A DNA stretch of 64,000 bases, taken from positions 4,340,001 to 4,404,000 of the forward strand of contig OZ017798.1 of NCBI GenBank assembly GCA_963969395.1. Reading direction: 5' to 3'. A program made the translations under genes and the position numbers. The notes beneath the pieces are model-generated. The model worked only from the letters and a program-made list of their open reading frames with translations, ran no database searches and was not told where the DNA came from. The stretch's first letter is position 1; every line of letters begins with the position of its first letter. The DNA comes from Pseudoscleropodium purum. Its lineage: Eukaryota; Streptophyta; Bryopsida; Hypnales; Brachytheciaceae. Shown here piece after piece: positions 10,842 to 22,900 of the stretch.

Positions 10842-12033
10842 TTTTTGTCATGTCGTAGCACAGGGCAGGTAAATTCCCCATTATACTCACAAAAATCGCT
10901 CTAGAGTATAACTAAGTGACTCTAAAGATCGAACCCACGAGATCCTGTGAAGTATCTAGCTCTATTAAGCAGTTAAGCTAAGTCAGTATCCCAATCTTAC
11001 TTTCCGGTCCTAGATCTAGAACCAGAAATACCACCACACCGGATAACTACAGACCGGATTACTCCTTCTTCCGATCCTACTAACTATCCGGTCTGTGCAA
11101 ATATCCAAATCCCAGGATCTTATAACTTCCGGTCCTGGAAATCCGTCTTGACCAATCCGGTCCGGATGGTCATCATGTATCCGTAATCCTATCCGGTTTG
11201 GTTTTGCCTCTGTTTCACCATCAGAGGGGTCACCGCTTAATTTTGAGAGTGGTAGGCCCACCACTCCTTCCGTGACTTATAGTGGCTGAAGACCCACTGT
11301 CCTACTTCCTAAACTCCTAAGCTAATCCGGATCCGGTTTGGTCCTTCACAACAACCCAGATAGCAATCCGGGTTGTAGGTCACACAAAGACCCCACACTC
11401 CACCCTCTCATACTACAACGACCTTGATGCTACTTCTGATTCGTGCGAAGATAGGTGATTACAAGTGTACCCATCCGTTCCAACATCAACTAAAGTTCTT
11501 CCGCTTACCCACACGGGTGGTGAGACCTCACAGGAGATCGGACACTCGACCGGATTTCCCACCCGGGAGTTCTAGCGCAGCTAAGGAATCCCTCCCTACC
11601 CGCCTAGCCTAACAACGGCTTTCTCACCCGGAACCTAAAACTCTAGAAGTGCTGAGGAACTAAGTTCACTCCCAACTCTTAGATACCTACTCACATGCAT
11701 ATAGAATCGGAAAAGAAAACACCAAGGGGAGAAATCACTCACAAACCGGCTCACACCATCCTAACTCCACATCATACAACCATGTTGCGCTGGAGAGAGA
11801 CACACAATGAGGAGAAGAGAAAGGCACAAGAGATTTGCAAAATGAAGACTCCCAGTTCCCATCGCAGGAACCGATTTATATACAAAGGGAAAAAACCCTA
11901 AAAGTACAAAGCAGAGCGGAAAACCCGTGGGGGTCCACCGCCACCCTAATTCAACTTCCGGTCTAACCTAATACTGTTGAGCCAGATCCCAATCCGGATC
12001 CGCTCCTACTCCTAACTCAAATCAAAATCCTAT

Positions 12034-13722
12034 CTACTCTACAACCCTAGATCCTATTATCGGGCTTTTGCTTTGCGGATCCAGCTGCTCAAAGACTTCA
12101 CTCAAGTTCCGGTTCCGTTCCCCCTCCCCAGGGTTAGGAACCGGGGTGCCTTGGTTGGATCCGGGTGAAGACTCCAGGTCGATTGCCCTACCCGGTCTCG
12201 TGCCCGGAGTCTTAGTCCGTGCAGACTTCTTGGACTCGGGAGTCCAATCCTTCCCACCCTTTGGAACGGACGCATCCGGAAAGGAATCCGGTAGCGAGAG
12301 GTCCGAGAGGTGTATCCCCTTGGAGCACGTTGCTCTAATCAGCTTCCGGCTACTTTCCTCAATCCGGTTCGCAGCCTTCCGCCCCTCTATCATCGCCGTC
12401 TCCACCTGCTCAGCAAAGTCAGTGAGAATCCGGACCATCCGGGAACCGGATAGTTTCTTCTCCTCGTGCATCTTCTCGTCGAAGAGCTTCGCTTTGGTGG
12501 CGGTCGTTTCGGTCGCTCCCAGGGTGGCCTTGATTTGCTCGGCTATCTTCCGAGTCTCCTCCGCCATCTCCCGGGTGGCCGTCACGTCTTCCTGATAGGC
12601 AAAGAGGGTTGCCTTCAGGGTATCCACTTCCTCCTGCAACCGATGGATCTCCGCTTCCTGTTTCCAGGTCTCTTCCGGATTGGTGATGCAATCCGCCACC
12701 CGTTCCACCAACTGACTGTCCAGTGGCGCATCTACCAACTTCCCGATCTCCGAAAGCGTTCTCCGCTTGACCTCCCAATCCGCCCTGATGTTGCAGAGGA
12801 GGTTGATGAGGCCGTTGAACGAATCTTGCACTTCCGCGTCTTCCCCGGAAACGGTCTTCTCGACTTCCGGTCTTTCTTCCGAGGCCGGTTTGTTGTGACC
12901 GGGAGGTGTCCTGCGCTTGTGGGGAGGCGTCGTCTTCTGTCGCTTGGTGGGCGGCATCGGCGGCTCCTCCTCTTCCTCGCTTGACTCCCGGTTTGACCCG
13001 GAATCGGACTCGGCCTCGTCATCCGTTTCCGACTCCCCATACTTCAGGAGGACTTCTTGAGTTCTCCACACCTTCTCCTCCGCGTCGGTGAGGACTTGGT
13101 TTTCCCGATAGAGGTGGAAGAGGTAAGGGCACACTGGACTGGCCCTCTTCTTCCCAACTCTACTAATGAGCTGGGCCACGAGATCGGAAATGATCCGTGC
13201 CCAGTCCACTTTCCGGTTACCACTTAGGGCACCGAAAATGGTGTTGCCAAGGGTGATCGTCACCCTAGTCGGCTTTTCTGGGTGAAGGACCGGAACCAAG
13301 AACTGCAGAAGCCGACGGTGTCGGTCATCCACGCAATCCTCGACCGCATACCCATCCTTTAGATTGACAGCCCCCTGGAATTTGCCCCGGACGAACTCAT
13401 CCTTCCGGTTTGCCATTCCTAACCCTCCTGCCCGGAAACCATAAACACCTCTCCACAGTTCCTCGTTCCAGCGGCTTGGGGATCCTCTCACGGTGTTATC
13501 AAACTGGTTGGACAGTTTGCCGAGGAGTTCCTTGACCATTCTCTCCTCCCTAAAACCCCAGGGTTTCTCTGCAAACCCTAGGCAACCCATAGAGGTGAGG
13601 TCCTCCATGAGTTGAGATTTCTCCGGCTCTGTGGAGGGAATAACCGGAATGACTTTCCGGAGCTTCACCTCGCCTCCAGAGGGACTCGCTGGTCTCGCCC
13701 TACGTAGCGGCGGCATTCCCAC
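12034..13722 (-). CDS. antisense LTR ORF, intact, 562 aa, unknown function
   Basis: A 562-codon ORF lying wholly inside the LTR and running opposite to gag-pol. Residues 1-230 look globular (for example KPWGFREERMVKELLGKL, then RVTITLGNTIFGALSG). Residues 231-256 are strongly acidic and serine-rich. Residues 257-275 are proline-rich and basic (PTKRQKTTPPHKRR), a plausible nuclear localisation signal. Residues 350-465 are rich in E, K, A, R and L with heptad-like spacing, suggesting a coiled coil. The tail is polar. I recognise no enzymatic motif. A TATA-like box lies about 165 bp upstream on the same strand. The start is the first ATG of the frame and is conserved in both LTRs. Extra antisense ORFs are known in some plant Ty3/gypsy elements, usually between pol and the 3' LTR; a position inside the LTR is unusual. 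It could be a captured host gene or an element regulator; neither is shown. Confidence 0.75.
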   Translation of the reverse strand: MGMPPLRRARPASPSGGEVKLRKVIPVIPSTEPEKSQLMEDLTSMGCLGFAEKPWGFREERMVKELLGKLSNQFDNTVRGSPSRWNEELWRGVYGFRAGGLGMANRKDEFVRGKFQGAVNLKDGYAVEDCVDDRHRRLLQFLVPVLHPEKPTRVTITLGNTIFGALSGNRKVDWARIISDLVAQLISRVGKKRASPVCPYLFHLYRENQVLTDAEEKVWRTQEVLLKYGESETDDEAESDSGSNRESSEEEEEPPMPPTKRQKTTPPHKRRTPPGHNKPASEERPEVEKTVSGEDAEVQDSFNGLINLLCNIRADWEVKRRTLSEIGKLVDAPLDSQLVERVADCITNPEETWKQEAEIHRLQEEVDTLKATLFAYQEDVTATREMAEETRKIAEQIKATLGATETTATKAKLFDEKMHEEKKLSGSRMVRILTDFAEQVETAMIEGRKAANRIEESSRKLIRATCSKGIHLSDLSLPDSFPDASVPKGGKDWTPESKKSARTKTPGTRPGRAIDLESSPGSNQGTPVPNPGEGERNRNLSEVFEQLDPQSKSPIIGSRVVE

Positions 13723-13883
13723 TCCAATCTACCTCACTCTCTCCTAGCCGTACGTCCCGTTCCTCACGTTCTCTCTCCTATCTCAACCGGAATCAAAACC
13801 TGCAGCACACAAACGCAAAAACTCTACAACGCGCGCTCAAGGTCGAGTTTGTAAAAAGGGGTGCAACTGCGAAGGCTCCTCCT

Positions 13884-13890
13884 TATATAG
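13884..13890 (-). promoter_or_regulatory. TATA-like box for the antisense LTR ORF (right LTR)
   Basis: Same sequence and spacing as in the left LTR. The minus strand reads CTATATAAGGAGG, about 162 bp upstream of the ATG at 13722. Conserved in both LTRs, but so is most of the surrounding sequence. Confidence 0.4.
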
Positions 13891-14143
13891 TCTCTGGACC
13901 ATTTCCGGTTTGGTCGTCTTGAATCCGGTTCACCATCATAATCCGGTCCTAGACCTAATCCGTGTTGCATTCCGTTTCCGTCGATAGTTACTCTTGATCA
14001 GATTAGATCTAAGGCCCACTACTTCATGTTCTGTGCTAGTTTTGAGTTTTCCTTCTTCACCTAATCGGATCCGGTTCCCTAATGGCTAGTTTCCGTTCCT
14101 ATTTTGGTGCATGCTAAGAAAATCAAAATTTTAAGCTACGACA

Positions 14144-16414
14144 GAACCTACTTGAGATTTCTTGCATACATTGAATAGACACTTGGTCCTTCAAAGGCCG
14201 GTTAAAAGCATCCCCACCCATCTTACAGAATGGGCGACTTGTTTGTTTGTGAGGTCAGCTTGCAAACTACAGCCAGCTCACAAAATGGGGTTCATTTGCA
14301 AGTGTGCAGATGGCTTGCAAACAGCCTACAAAACAGAGTCCGAGTCGGGCAAAATGATATAACCTTTCTGCAAGTTCGGGGGCTTACTCAGTTGAATGTT
14401 TTTCACCTACGCTATGGTTTTTCACCTCTTGCTATGGTTATGTTTCACAGCTTTTCTTGCAACAGGTTCCAATAACTATGGTATTGCTTTGAAAGCTACA
14501 TCTAAACCAATTTCTTAATTTAAATTGACTTTACCCTTCCATTATTTGGACAATTGATTCCCATTGATTTACAATATGTCACCTCTGAACGAATCTGATA
14601 CCTGACCATTTTCTTGTGAAGACTCACAGACTTCATGCATTTCACGGTAGTGAAAGATTGACAATAATGGAAATTTAGAAAATATGGAGTAGTCAATAAT
14701 CAATCAGAGCTTGAAATTGGTAATGGCAATTGGACTTAAGCTACAAGAGTCAATTGACAGAGTCAAAATTGTGGATTTGAATTCTGTTCAAGCCCAATTT
14801 ATCAACTTCATCCACACTTGTTTGAGAGTATGCAACTGTAAAATAATTTGTTGCATGCATGTATTCTATTCGTAAGTTAACAGTACTAACACGCGCATGC
14901 TCCATGCTCAGACGTGATTGAGATGAGACATTTTACCTCCAGTAGTCCAGTCCATCTTTTCACCAATGTTTTGCCCTTCGCAAGTGGCCTTGTAACAAGT
15001 CATGGGTGGTGCCATGTACTTCCCCGCCCAAGCCTGGAAAGTGGATGCATTGGCCCCCAATTTGCAAGCCAACTTTTGCAAGATGGGTGGTGAACTGGTA
15101 ATGCTCTAAATAGATATGACACTGATCCAATGCCATGCCAATCTTGGAAACCAAGCTCCTTTTAAAATCAGGCAATCAGTATCACTGTGACTTGGACAAA
15201 GTCTCCCCAGTACTTTCGGAGTTCACTTGCGAATCAGCGACGTTGATGTTTGGACTCTAGTAGCACGATTGACATTCAGTTGTGGGTGGTGTGTGCAGAC
15301 AGAGTGATTTTTTCACAACCTTTCTGCATCCAAGTGAAGGAGCCCTATCCTAGTCCGCCAACATTTTCGTACTCAACCTGTTGATCCCGTGCAGTTATAC
15401 CTCACGGATATACAAAATATTCCCATGTCAGGATCCGTCGATCTGTTCAAACACGGGGTGTCAAACCTCTAATAAGCGGAGGATTACAGATCTTGAGGAT
15501 TAACAGATGTGGAAAATATGGTCACACATGTCACGTAGTTTGGACCTTATCCTCCAAATAATTTGAATTCTCAGTTCTTCACCGTTTACAAGGCCCACTA
15601 CCTTAAGTTCCCGTTCAACAACTTCTATCGGGCAATTCTGCTCCGCTCTCTAGAAAGAAACTCGAGATCAGGATTTATGACATGATTCAAGACGCAAGAC
15701 CCATCAGGCAGATCAAACAGTGCAAGCAATTCATAAGTCTGGATATATTGATTAATCTGCTGATTAACTATCTTTGGAAGGACGCTGCAGCCAAAAAGTG
15801 GTTGATGGATGACTTGTTAGATCACTTTAGAAATTAAGAACGCACTTGTTGATCTAAAATCAAATCGTTTTTTACAAAGCTAATATCTTACTAATAGGTC
15901 TTGTCCTTTCAAGATTAACAAATCAAGAATACATCATATCGTATTTGGATAGTAGGTTTAGCTTTAATTTTTTTTAAAGTGCCAAATTTTTTTACTTTTT
16001 CTAGGACCCAATAGCCAAATCTATAAAGTATAAACAAATGTAAAAATAGTCAAATACCAATATGTCATTTGACTATCTACTATTAACCCTTGAAGGCTTG
16101 AATGATGGACTAGTTACCATGGAATTCACCTATTTTGGTACCATATGCATTTTTGGATTAAAAAAATGAAAAAATACTCATTGGAAGTCAAGCTATCATA
16201 GAAGACCATCCCTTTTCCTACAAAATTTGAAAGACGAATAATTGCAATTCTATCTTGCATGGAGAGATTCTTTGTCATTCATTAGTTGAAAAATGTCCAC
16301 CACGTCATTTATAAGTTAAGAAAGTTCTTGATGTTAAAATAAGGGAATTATTTTATTGATATTTAGTGAGAATGAAGGGTGGAGAGGTCGTTTTTATTAT
16401 AAAATCCATTGTTT
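14144..16414. repeat. non-coding; possible GAGCATC-type element 14206-15107
   Basis: No gene recognised. The segment 14206-14300 resembles 19490-19600 (AAGCATCCCCACCCAT followed by an AATGGG(C/T)GACTTG motif). Near 15075-15107 there is a rough inverted counterpart ending ATGCTCT. This suggests an approximately 0.9-kb, diverged relative of the element at 19490-19974. From 15110 to 16414 I see only AT-rich DNA with no clear structure. Confidence 0.3.
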
Positions 16415-16930
16415 GTCATGACTCCTCAAAGGGTTGGGATAATTTGAAGATGAGAGCTTGACAAAATGTAAGAATTGTGTTCAAAGTGAAATTTCAAATT
16501 TCATCTTGTCATAGTAGAATAACTTTTTTCAAAACTCTTTTCACTAAAAAAAAGTTGGAAAATCAAGCTAACTTTCATCTCCAACAACCCATTTGTGTTT
16601 TTGAGCCTCTAAAAATCATTTAAATACAAAATTTAGATGGAATGTTTTAAAATGTTGAAGAAAATGTTCCTTCTTGTCCCTCTCTAAACTTTGTTCATAA
16701 CTTTTGATTGAAGGCTTGGAATCTCAAACGGATTATTGAAGATGAAATTTAGTTTGATTTCTCAATTTTTCTTAGTTTAAAGAATATTTGTAAAAAGTTA
16801 TTCTACTATGGCAAAATGAAATTTGAAATTCTACTTTATACACAATTCTTGCATTTGACTTTATTATGAGTAGCATTAAAGAAAATATGAGGCCTTAGGA
16901 AAGCTACTCCATAACCCTCTAAGGACCGTG
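16415..16930. repeat. foldback element, copy 1
   Basis: The two halves are imperfect inverted complements over most of their length. The best arms are 16458-16533 and 16790-16861 (both contain AGAATTGTG and CATAGTAGAATAACTTTTT). Inner segments (CTTTCATCTCCAACAACCC against the complement of a segment near 16735) and outer segments (CCTCAAAGGGTTGGGAT against the complement of 16909-16925) also pair. No coding capacity. Confidence 0.6.
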
Positions 16931-17269
16931 TAAACTACATTTTTTTGGCTTGACATATTATTTTTCCCTTATTTCCATTCACCATAAGTTACAATGTCAA
17001 ATCCTCATCAATAGTTCCAAATTTAAATAAAAATGTTTAAAAAATCGAGGTTAAAGTACTTTAACACCTTGACCCTAATTAATAAATACTTTCTACTCCA
17101 ATGCTCAATCCACTCAATTCAAAATTGTAAAAAAATGAAGATGCCCAAGAATAGTTCAATGGTTTATCATTATGAATTTTTTTAATGACAAAGCAAAAGA
17201 CTAATTTTGGGAACATTTGGTGAAATAAAGTGTAAAGAAGTTGATTTTATAGAAAAATCAATAGTTTAT
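16931..17269. other. AT-rich spacer between foldback copies
   Basis: Non-coding AT-rich DNA; I see no ORF or repeat boundary in it. Confidence 0.4.
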
Positions 17270-17760
17270 CATGAATCCTCAAAGGTTAGGGGATATTTTG
17301 AAAATAGACCACTCATTGTCAAATGTAGCAATTGTATTTTAAGTCAAATTTCATACCTCATTTAGGCATAGTAGGAAAAAAAATTTAACTTTGAACTAAG
17401 TTTATGTGAGTAATGACATTAACTTTCATCTCCAAAAATCCATTTAATAATTTTGAGACTCTAACTAAAAGTTATGGATAAAATTTAGAAAGGGTTTCTA
17501 ATTTAGAAAGTGTTTAAATATGTTTCACAAAATGTCCCTTCTAATTTCTCCTTGAAATTTACCCGTAACTTTTAGTTGGAGTCTTGAAATTTCAAATGAA
17601 TTTTTAGAGATGAAACTTTACTTTATTCCATGTATTAATTTAATTAAAGTTTTTTGAAAAAATTATTCTACTATATCTAAATGAGGTTTGAAATTAGATT
17701 TTAAACACAATTGCTACACTTGACTTAAGTATGAGTAGTAGAGTTCCTATTTATCTTAAT
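17270..17760. repeat. foldback element, copy 2
   Basis: Diverged second copy of the foldback family, same orientation, about 860 bp downstream of copy 1. The arms carry TGTCAAATGTAGCAATTGT (about 17317) and its complement ACAATTGCTACACTTGAC (about 17707-17724), with shared inner segments such as AACTTTCATCTCCAAAAATCC. Confidence 0.55.
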
Positions 17761-19489
17761 ATCCATATCCCACATGGATTGTTTTACCTACTATTACCCT
17801 ACTTGTATAGACAAGTTCTTCTTATCATCTCCAAACTCATAAATTAATTAAAGTAGCTACTTAAGGTGGATGCCTTCTAAAGCATCTAGTTTCAAAAGCC
17901 ATTTAAATTGATTCAATGAAACCTAATTGGATAATTTGATTTTTAATTTTCAATAAAACCTTATCTAGCATTGACTTTTTAAAAAAAAACTTGTATTGGC
18001 CTTTTGTATCATAGAAGTTGGGCAACATTCTTACTCTTACTATCAAATTTCACAAAATTCAGAAAATCTAACTATGTACTTTAAATAGTGTTCATAAGTG
18101 AGCTACCTTCGTTTTAATAAACTTGAATGGTCACATTGGAGGGCATACTTAGTGACCATGCATAGGCCTCAAAATTCTTTTAATGGTTGAATTTTTATTA
18201 ATCCTAATTTACATATCCCACATGGGTTATTTTTACTCCTAGCTACCTTTTTGTATAAAGATCTTGTCTTCTCATATTCTCAATATTAAGTGGCATTTGG
18301 TGCTATGTGAGAGAGATTCATGCATAATGTGAACAATAGTCTATATTAGATGTATATACTAAAATATCCATTTGTGTGGGATAAAGATATTCTACATTAG
18401 CTCCAAAATATAATTTCTTTCTTTGACTAAGAACATCGCCACTGTTTCGTAGAAAATGCGACTCAGCAAACTAGATGTGCAATGTTGACTTTGTTTGCCT
18501 AGACCCGGTGCTATCTTGCTCCCCCACTCTCCCACAGCATGACACCACAACATGTTTGTTTTTCAACTATTGTTCATGCACAGTAAGATGGTGTCCGGCC
18601 ATGTTGTTTGAGCACATGGTTGCCACAACAAAAGCTGCCAATTATTCCTTGAGATACCTAAAATTGCAGCTCATTATAGTATGAAGATGGCACGTGAAGA
18701 TGCTCTGTGCAGGGATGTTTTCTAGTTAGGTTTCCCCGAGTCTGAGTCCACAGTGGGGGGCTCAAGTGACTTCCAGGCTCAGTAACCACTGTGTCGTGTC
18801 AAAATTATGCATCAGAGTGGCCATGCTCTAAGATGTTGAATCCTTGAAATGAAAATCATAATTATTTTGAAGTGCCCAAATCTTATTTTTGGACTTCCGT
18901 GAAATATTGGGCACCGGCAAGTGCCGAACCTACTCTCCGAGCACGAGACAGGAACATGGCCGTGCAGCTTCGGGACCGTCCTTTTCGGTAGTCCAGTATC
19001 TTAGGGTCCACGAGACATGGCGTTTCTGAGCTAATGTAGCCCGCATTTCCTTCCGCATCATATCATACGGAGTCTGTCTCGAATATTTCAGACCTTATCA
19101 TTTCGGAAGTTCAGGATTTCAGTTCCGTCACGACTGCTGACAGTAAGGAAGGAAGGAATTGTAGAATCCAGGTCGAGAGTTGCAAATCTAGACGCAAAGC
19201 AGATACATCATTACCAGATGTGACGTGATGTTCCTAGTGATACTTGTCCCTGCAGACTCAGAAGAGGAAAACGGAATCCTCGCTACAGTAGTATTCGCGG
19301 CATTCTCTGTTTAGCCACGGAGCCAGCTTGACAGCCTGTAAAGCGCCGCAGCACGTGGATCTGATGAGCAGCCGGGACGAATATATATGGGGGCCGGCGT
19401 AAATAGTTTTGGCGATTTGTGGCCCCAAACCGCGACGGACGGACTTGGTCCACAAACCATCGAGGAAATTTGAGGATTCTTGGAGTCAA
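17761..19489. other. non-coding; GC-richer patch at about 18890-19480
   Basis: AT-rich to about 18450. Then comes a stretch nearer balanced composition, with short open frames on both strands that I cannot assign. No domain, tRNA or repeat recognised. Confidence 0.35.
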
Positions 19490-19974
19490 GAGCATCCCCA
19501 CTCGTCCCGCTAAATGGGTGACTTGCTTGTGGAGACTTGCAAAACGGCCTCACCCATGTTGCTAAACGGATGACTTGTTCAGTAAGTGGGTGGCAAAGTT
19601 GGAGACTGCTTGCAAAATGGGGTCATTTTGCCAACTTGAGCTTGGCTTATTTGCAGCTTGCTAAACACAATGCCACCAAATCCACTTCTACTTGCTACAG
19701 CACTTGCTGTGAACAAATTCACTTACTATGGCACTTTTGCGAGCCGAACACACTTGTAGTAGCACTTGCTCCAGCACTTCATCAACTCGCCTGCAATTCT
19801 TTCAAAGTTGGACCCCCTTCCCCATTACTTCCTCAATTTTCAATTTCCACATATATAACTTTGTTGGCTTGTTAAGAGTGAATGGGTGCACCACCTAACT
19901 TACAAAGTGGATGGCTCTACATTTTGCAAGCTAAAAATCCATTGCATTTTGCAAGGTGGATGGTGATGCTCTTA
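19490..19974. mobile_element. non-autonomous DNA element with GAGCATC ends
   Basis: Begins AGAGCATCCCCACTC and ends with the near-complement GGTGGATGGTGATGCTCT, about 485 bp in all. It contains repeated segments built around ACTTGC, CTTGCAAAA and GGATG. No coding capacity and no target duplication that I can see, so the superfamily is undetermined. Confidence 0.45.
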
Positions 19975-22900
19975 CTAGCTTGTTTGCTAATTCTTTCCAA
20001 GCTTAGACCTAGAATTCTCCAAATGTGTTGGTTATAGTAAATTTGGTAATTCAAATAGATCAATAGCAATCAATAGAGTTAAAAAAATAACAAAAATAGG
20101 CTTTTTCAACCTATAGTATTGAGGCTTGTCAAGGTCTTAGGATTATTTTTGTTTGTCTAAACATTAAAGAAAATATCAGACTATTGGAAGACTACTTCAT
20201 AGAAGGCAAAAGGGCATGTTGTTAAATTAATTTGTACTTTAGACAAAAAGAGGAATTTTATTCCCTTATATATGCTTAGTTGGCATGCCAAACCATGGTA
20301 TGATGTAATTGGAGAATAAATATGATAATACTTGCAATTTCAAATTGTTTATTTTGAAATCTAGTAAAAAGTTGTCATGAATGGGATGAGTGTACTCTAA
20401 AATCTTGTGGAAATATAATTGTGGGACCTAACTCTGACTTCATTATTTTTGGGAAACTCATACAAATTGACTATAAAAATTTGATAACAAAACTTTAATA
20501 TATTTGCTAAGCTCCTCACTCCACTAACAATAAGTTGGCTTGTCAAATCTTTATGGCCCATCCAAGGGCTTGTTCATTCTATAATGATTTGGCAAATTAA
20601 TCTCTAAAATTTTTTTATGTTTTAAGGACCAAAATTGCTTCAAAATACTCATATTCAAAGCAAGGTCAAAATCTTGAGTTCATCAATATTTATTTTCTAA
20701 CAAATCCAACCACAAGATCCTTTATTCAATGTGTTTAAATACAGTACATTGCCTCCAAATTTTAAAATAAATATCTCCACAGGTTGCAAGTTTAATTTGT
20801 CTAAACTTGAAAATGTAAGCTTTTTTAACCCTTCGACAAAAGGTGAAGTTTTGTCTTTCAACATTTTTATGAAAAAACACATATGTCTTGTAATTTTGGC
20901 TTTTTAGTCAATATGTTGGAAAATGGATATAGTATATATACACATATTCATCTTGAAACATATGTAAAAAATTTTAGCAAAAAATAATTTTGTATTCATT
21001 TTTTTTAAATTGTAAGGTGGAAGGTATTATGGAATAAAAGAAAAAACTAATATCTTAATAAATTTTAGAAGAATTTGAGAATTTTTAATTTTTATGGTGA
21101 CTTGGTGAGAATATTCTAGTAAAAAGTTAACATCTTTTAATTTTTTTTCAAAATTAAGAGCAAAAGACGACTTTATATGATTGGTTTTTTTCTATCTTCA
21201 TTACTTACAAAATAAAAAACCTCAAAAGTTTTACATCATTATGTAGAATTGAAAAATTCAAATTTTTTTGAGTTCATATCAATTTAGTCTATATAATCCC
21301 CAAAAAATAATTAATATTCTTTTAGTTGCTTAGTTTGATACTAAAATAAAAAATCTCCTTTTAACTTTTGCAATATATATTAGAATGACATGAAACAAAG
21401 CATTATATGAAGATTATGATGAATAGTATCCTCACTAAAATTCATGCAAAACTTCCATATTATAAAGTCAATAAAGCCTATCCAAATTCTCAAAAAGCCC
21501 AAAGTGGGCTCTATGCCTCTATGGTTGCTTAGGGATTAATTTGTGGAGGCATCTGTAATCCATTGGTATTTGTGGGCATTGGACACTACTCATACGGTGT
21601 TTACACATACTCACGAATGAATCAAGTAACTTGGCCAACAATCCTTTTTACTATTTTCATTTACATATATTCATGAGTGTTTTGATCTCTACCCTCGAGA
21701 CCACATTCACAATCAGGTTTAAAATTAATTAAGTAAATTCTATAGGTAATTGGTTGTAGTAAACAAGCTACCTTTCAAGCAATGGAGCTTTTTTACTAAA
21801 TCCTATTTTTAATCCTAATGATAAATGATTGGTGACTAATGAAGAGTTATAAAATTCCAACATTTCCTAACTATCAAAATGGATTGGGTTTTTTTGAATA
21901 AACTTTGGATCTAATTTTTTTATCAAGGTTGGCTTAAGTGTTTTGGTCAAACTAAGTTGACTATCATTCAAATTTCCCTTGAAAAGCTAAAATTTTTTTC
22001 CTACTCCAATTTCTTTCTTTTAGGTTCAAATTTGAAAATATTGATAGGATTTGAGTGGTATTTCCAAAAGGTTCTACCTTCAAAATTTTCTCTAAGATTC
22101 CTTTATGAATTTAATTCCAATTCTTGAAGTAAAAAGAGCTATGTGATTCTAATAATAACTTTGAGAGTTTCTATGCCAATAGTCCCAAAACACTATTTGA
22201 AAAGGTTCACTATTAAATTCCTATTGGTTGTGTCTTTTTTTCCCAATTTTCCTAACAAATTTCCGCTTACTTTTCAAAATAGCTTACGTGCAAACCAATC
22301 CTATCTCTAAAGTTTAGGTTCTAATTTATTTATGTTTTTATTTATTATTTCAGTTTTTTATTTTATTTTTTAATCTTTTAAAAAGGTTCCTAATTAATTT
22401 ATTCTTGGTAGATTTTTAGTTTAGTTTTTTATTAGTTTTTATTTTTATTGATTATTCTTTAGCTAAATTTCAATTAATTTAAAAAAATTCCTATGCGTAA
22501 ATTAATTTTATTCTAATGACTAAGCTTCTTCTCCTTTAATAGTAAAAATCAAAATTTTTAGGGAAGGTAATTTCAAAAGTAATTTTGGACCGTGGACTTG
22601 GTCATCAAAATTACTTTCACTATTTTTACCTTTCAATTATCAAGGTTATTTTGGTTTCTACTTTGGCTTTTATCTTTTTGAAAGGTAAATATCTTGTGAT
22701 TGTTTCTACTTTGTGAAACAATTAATTTTTAAAGATGAATTTGGACCATCATCGGGTGCTTCCAAATCTACTTTTGGATTCTTTTATCCAAAAACTACTT
22801 AGATTTTTTCACTCTTTAGTGTGTTATTATTCTAACTTATAGGATTCCCCTAATGAAATTCTGAACTTTCATCCAATTGTATACCTACTTCATCCTTGCA

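Larger units (their letters stand above)
2000..14143 (+). mobile_element. Ty3/gypsy LTR retrotransposon, Athila/Tat-like, 12.1 kb
   Basis: Two direct repeats of about 3.27 and 3.29 kb flank a 5.58-kb interior. The LTRs begin TGTCG(C/T)AGC and end GCT(G/A)(T/C)GACA, giving TG...CA ends that form a 9-bp inverted repeat in the right copy. The plus strand encodes, in order, gag with three CCHC zinc knuckles, an aspartic protease, reverse transcriptase, RNase H and integrase, which is the Ty3/gypsy order. No chromodomain follows integrase, and the RT block resembles the plant Athila/Tat group (MPFGLCNAP, FIDD). It is probably inactive: there are three in-frame stops in gag-pol. I see no target-site duplication: the left flank ends TGAGG and the right flank begins GAACC. 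The two LTR copies differ by scattered substitutions, so the insertion is not very recent. Confidence 0.95.
10851..14143 (+). repeat. 3' LTR (right)
   Basis: Direct repeat of 2000-5272. It begins TGTCGTAGCACAGGG and ends AAGCTACGACA; the outer nine bases of the two ends are perfect inverted complements. It is 3293 bp long, with small indels relative to the left copy. It carries the uninterrupted antisense ORF at 12034-13722. Confidence 0.95.
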
